Notes under the pieces: model-generated
Told to the model about the DNA's origin: nothing
Seen by the model: the letters and a program-made list of their open reading frames with translations, nothing else
Databases searched by the model: none
Shown: in pieces, positions 3,978-5,429 of the stretch
Layout of the letters: each line of letters begins with the position of its first letter
How positions within the stretch are numbered: the first letter of the stretch is position 1
Made by a program: the position numbers and the translations under genes
Assembly: GCA_937996605.1 (NCBI GenBank)
Contig: CALKVB010000167.1
Location: forward strand, 1-5,429
Source: an uncultured Oxalobacteraceae bacterium
GTDB taxonomy: Bacteria > Pseudomonadota > Gammaproteobacteria > Burkholderiales > Burkholderiaceae_D
Direction: 5' to 3'
Length of the DNA stretch: 5,429 nucleotides

Positions 3978-5429
3978 ATGCATGCAACGCGCAAACTCTG
4001 GACCTGGCTCGCTGTCATCTGTGTACTCTCATTCTCCGTTCTCGGCTGGGTAGGCACAGAAATCTATCTAACGGCGCCACCCATCCCCAAGCAAGTCATC
4101 AGTACCGATGGCAAGATTTTGTTTTCAGAAGGTCAGGTGCAATTTGGCCAGGAAGCATGGCTCTCAGCTGGTGGTCAACAGCTTGGCTCCGTATGGGGCC
4201 ATGGTAGTTACGTCGCGCCGGATTGGTCCGCCGATTGGCTGCATCGTGAAGCATTGGCACTGCGTGCTATCTGGGCACAGCAAGAATTTGGCAAAAATTT
4301 TGAGCAGCTGAACCCTGGCCAGCAGGCTGAACTCGATGCCAAGTTGAAGAATGAAATGCGGGCCAATAGCTACGACAGCAAAAGTGGCAACATCATACTC
4401 TCGCCGGCACGTGCCCAGGCAGTGGCGCAAGTCGTCGAACATTATGTCGGCCTGTTTGGTGATGACCCAAAACTTGATAAACTGCGTGAACAATATGCGA
4501 TGACTAGTGGGACGCTTCGAGATCCGCGAGATCTGCAAGCCCTGCCTGCATTTATGTTTTGGTCGGCATGGTCGGCAGCGACCGACAGGCCGGGTGAAAC
4601 TGGAATTAGCTACACCAGCAATTGGCCGCATGAACCGCTGGTCGGCAATACTCCAACTGCTGGTGCCGGTATTTGGTCGATCGCTAGTATCATCCTCATG
4701 ATTGCAGCAATTGCAGGAATGATTTTTCTCCATTCGATCAGCAAGGAAGCACCTGATCCGACGCCTCCTAAAACCGATCCACTATTCGATCTAAAACCGA
4801 CTCCTTCGATGAAGGCCACTAAGAAATATTTCTATGTCGTGATCGGCCTAATTTTGGCGCAAGTGGCGATGGGCGTGATTACTGCCCACTACGCAGTTGA
4901 AGGTCAGAGTTTTTTCGGCTTCCCACTCGCAAAAATCCTACCATTTACGGTTAGCCGCACAATACACACGCAGTTCGCGGTATTGTGGATCGCCACCGCT
5001 TGGCTGGCCACCGGCTTGTATATTGCACCAGCGATTTCCGGACATGAACCAAAATATCAAAAACTTGGTGTTGATGTCTTGTTCTATGCCCTGCTATTTA
5101 TCGTAGTAGGCTCTACCGCTTTTGGCTGGCTCGGTACTTTGCAGAATTTAGGCAACGATTTCAGTTTCTGGATTGGCAATCAGGGTTTGGAATTCACCAG
5201 CATGGGGCGTGTCTGGCAAGTTTTATTATTCATTGGTTTGCTGTTTTGGGTAACCTTACTCGGCCGTGGTTTAATGCCCGCTTTGAAAACGCCATCTGAA
5301 AGCCGTGGCCTGATCGCCATGGTATTTCTGGCCGCACTCTGTATCGGAGGCTTCTATGCGACCTCTTTAACTTGGGGCCCGCGCACACATTATTCGATGA
5401 TCGAATACTGGCGTTGGTGGTTGGTGCAT
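3978..5429 (+). CDS. norB: Quinol-dependent nitric oxide reductase (qNor), 3' truncated by the window
   Basis: The frame is open from the ATG at 3978 to the right edge, giving 484 of the roughly 750-760 residues usual for qNor. The enzyme, a haem-copper oxidase superfamily member in the inner membrane, reduces two NO to N2O with electrons from quinol. Helix 1 is at about residues 8-30. The periplasmic domain (about 31-228) has the cytochrome-c-like qNor extension with GQEAWLSAGGQQLGSVWGHG (57-76), YVAPDWSADWLHRE (78-91) and NWPHEPLVGN (215-224). It has no CxxCH, so it carries no c-type haem and electrons must come from quinol, not from a NorC partner. Further helices are near 230-253, 284-304, 325-350, 365-385, 411-431 and 442-462. 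H330 in RTIHTQFAVLW is the expected low-spin haem b ligand. The final EYWRWWLVH puts H484 at the place of the first FeB ligand (His207 of Pseudomonas cNorB). The later ligands, catalytic glutamates and haem b3 histidine lie outside. In some species the gene is called norZ. Confidence 0.95.
   Translation, partial: MHATRKLWTWLAVICVLSFSVLGWVGTEIYLTAPPIPKQVISTDGKILFSEGQVQFGQEAWLSAGGQQLGSVWGHGSYVAPDWSADWLHREALALRAIWAQQEFGKNFEQLNPGQQAELDAKLKNEMRANSYDSKSGNIILSPARAQAVAQVVEHYVGLFGDDPKLDKLREQYAMTSGTLRDPRDLQALPAFMFWSAWSAATDRPGETGISYTSNWPHEPLVGNTPTAGAGIWSIASIILMIAAIAGMIFLHSISKEAPDPTPPKTDPLFDLKPTPSMKATKKYFYVVIGLILAQVAMGVITAHYAVEGQSFFGFPLAKILPFTVSRTIHTQFAVLWIATAWLATGLYIAPAISGHEPKYQKLGVDVLFYALLFIVVGSTAFGWLGTLQNLGNDFSFWIGNQGLEFTSMGRVWQVLLFIGLLFWVTLLGRGLMPALKTPSESRGLIAMVFLAALCIGGFYATSLTWGPRTHYSMIEYWRWWLVH

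Noticed and set aside
3766..3987. A 74-codon upstream extension of the nsrR reading frame to an ATG at 3987
   Set aside because: The extension crosses the NsrR operator and norB promoter, even overlaps the norB start, and has no family similarity; the MRLTAYTDY start at 3765 matches the NsrR family.
4164..4733. A 189-codon minus-strand open frame
   Set aside because: It lies wholly inside norB, which has clear qNor motifs in the plus frame; its product has no recognisable domain.
1..5429. CRISPR arrays, insertion sequences, tRNA or rRNA genes, or a wholly new system
   Set aside because: No regularly spaced repeats, transposase motifs, terminal repeats or structural RNA patterns were seen; all large coding regions belong to known NO-response and haem families.

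Overview
This window carries a compact nitric-oxide (NO) response and detoxification cluster from a Gram-negative bacterium, most likely a betaproteobacterium. A Burkholderiales/Oxalobacteraceae-type host is a guess from the look of the NsrR, HemN and qNor proteins and the moderate base composition; no ribosomal marker is present to confirm it. Five protein genes are supported, two of them cut by the window edges.

Layout from left to right: (1) a small heavy-metal-associated (HMA) domain protein on the minus strand, 1-233, cut by the left edge. (2) A 159-bp divergent intergenic region with a short perfect inverted repeat, a possible FNR/Dnr-like box and a good NsrR-like palindrome next to the nnrS start. 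(3) nnrS on the plus strand, a 12-helix membrane protein of NO stress. (4) A convergent gap holding a strong intrinsic terminator for hemN. (5) hemN on the minus strand, the oxygen-independent coproporphyrinogen III dehydrogenase. (6) A 203-bp leader with a weak NsrR-like site, a possible promoter and an imperfect hairpin. (7) nsrR on the minus strand, the Rrf2-family [Fe-S] NO sensor. (8) A 212-bp divergent region with an excellent NsrR-type palindrome overlapping the predicted norB promoter. (9) norB (qNor type) on the plus strand, the single-subunit quinol-dependent NO reductase, cut by the right edge after 484 codons, at the residue that should be the first FeB histidine ligand.

How the genes fit together: NsrR holds an iron-sulfur cluster that NO attacks, which releases repression. 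NorB reduces NO to N2O with quinol electrons. NnrS is a haem/copper membrane protein that relieves NO toxicity. HemN supplies haem when oxygen is low, which matches the need of NorB and NnrS for haem. Candidate NsrR operators of decreasing quality sit in front of norB/nsrR, nnrS and hemN, so the cluster looks like a local NsrR regulon.

I see no mobile element, CRISPR array, tRNA or rRNA. No new system is evident. The most unusual items are the HMA protein with a degraded metal-binding motif (first Cys replaced by Gly) divergent from nnrS, and the layered operator structures.
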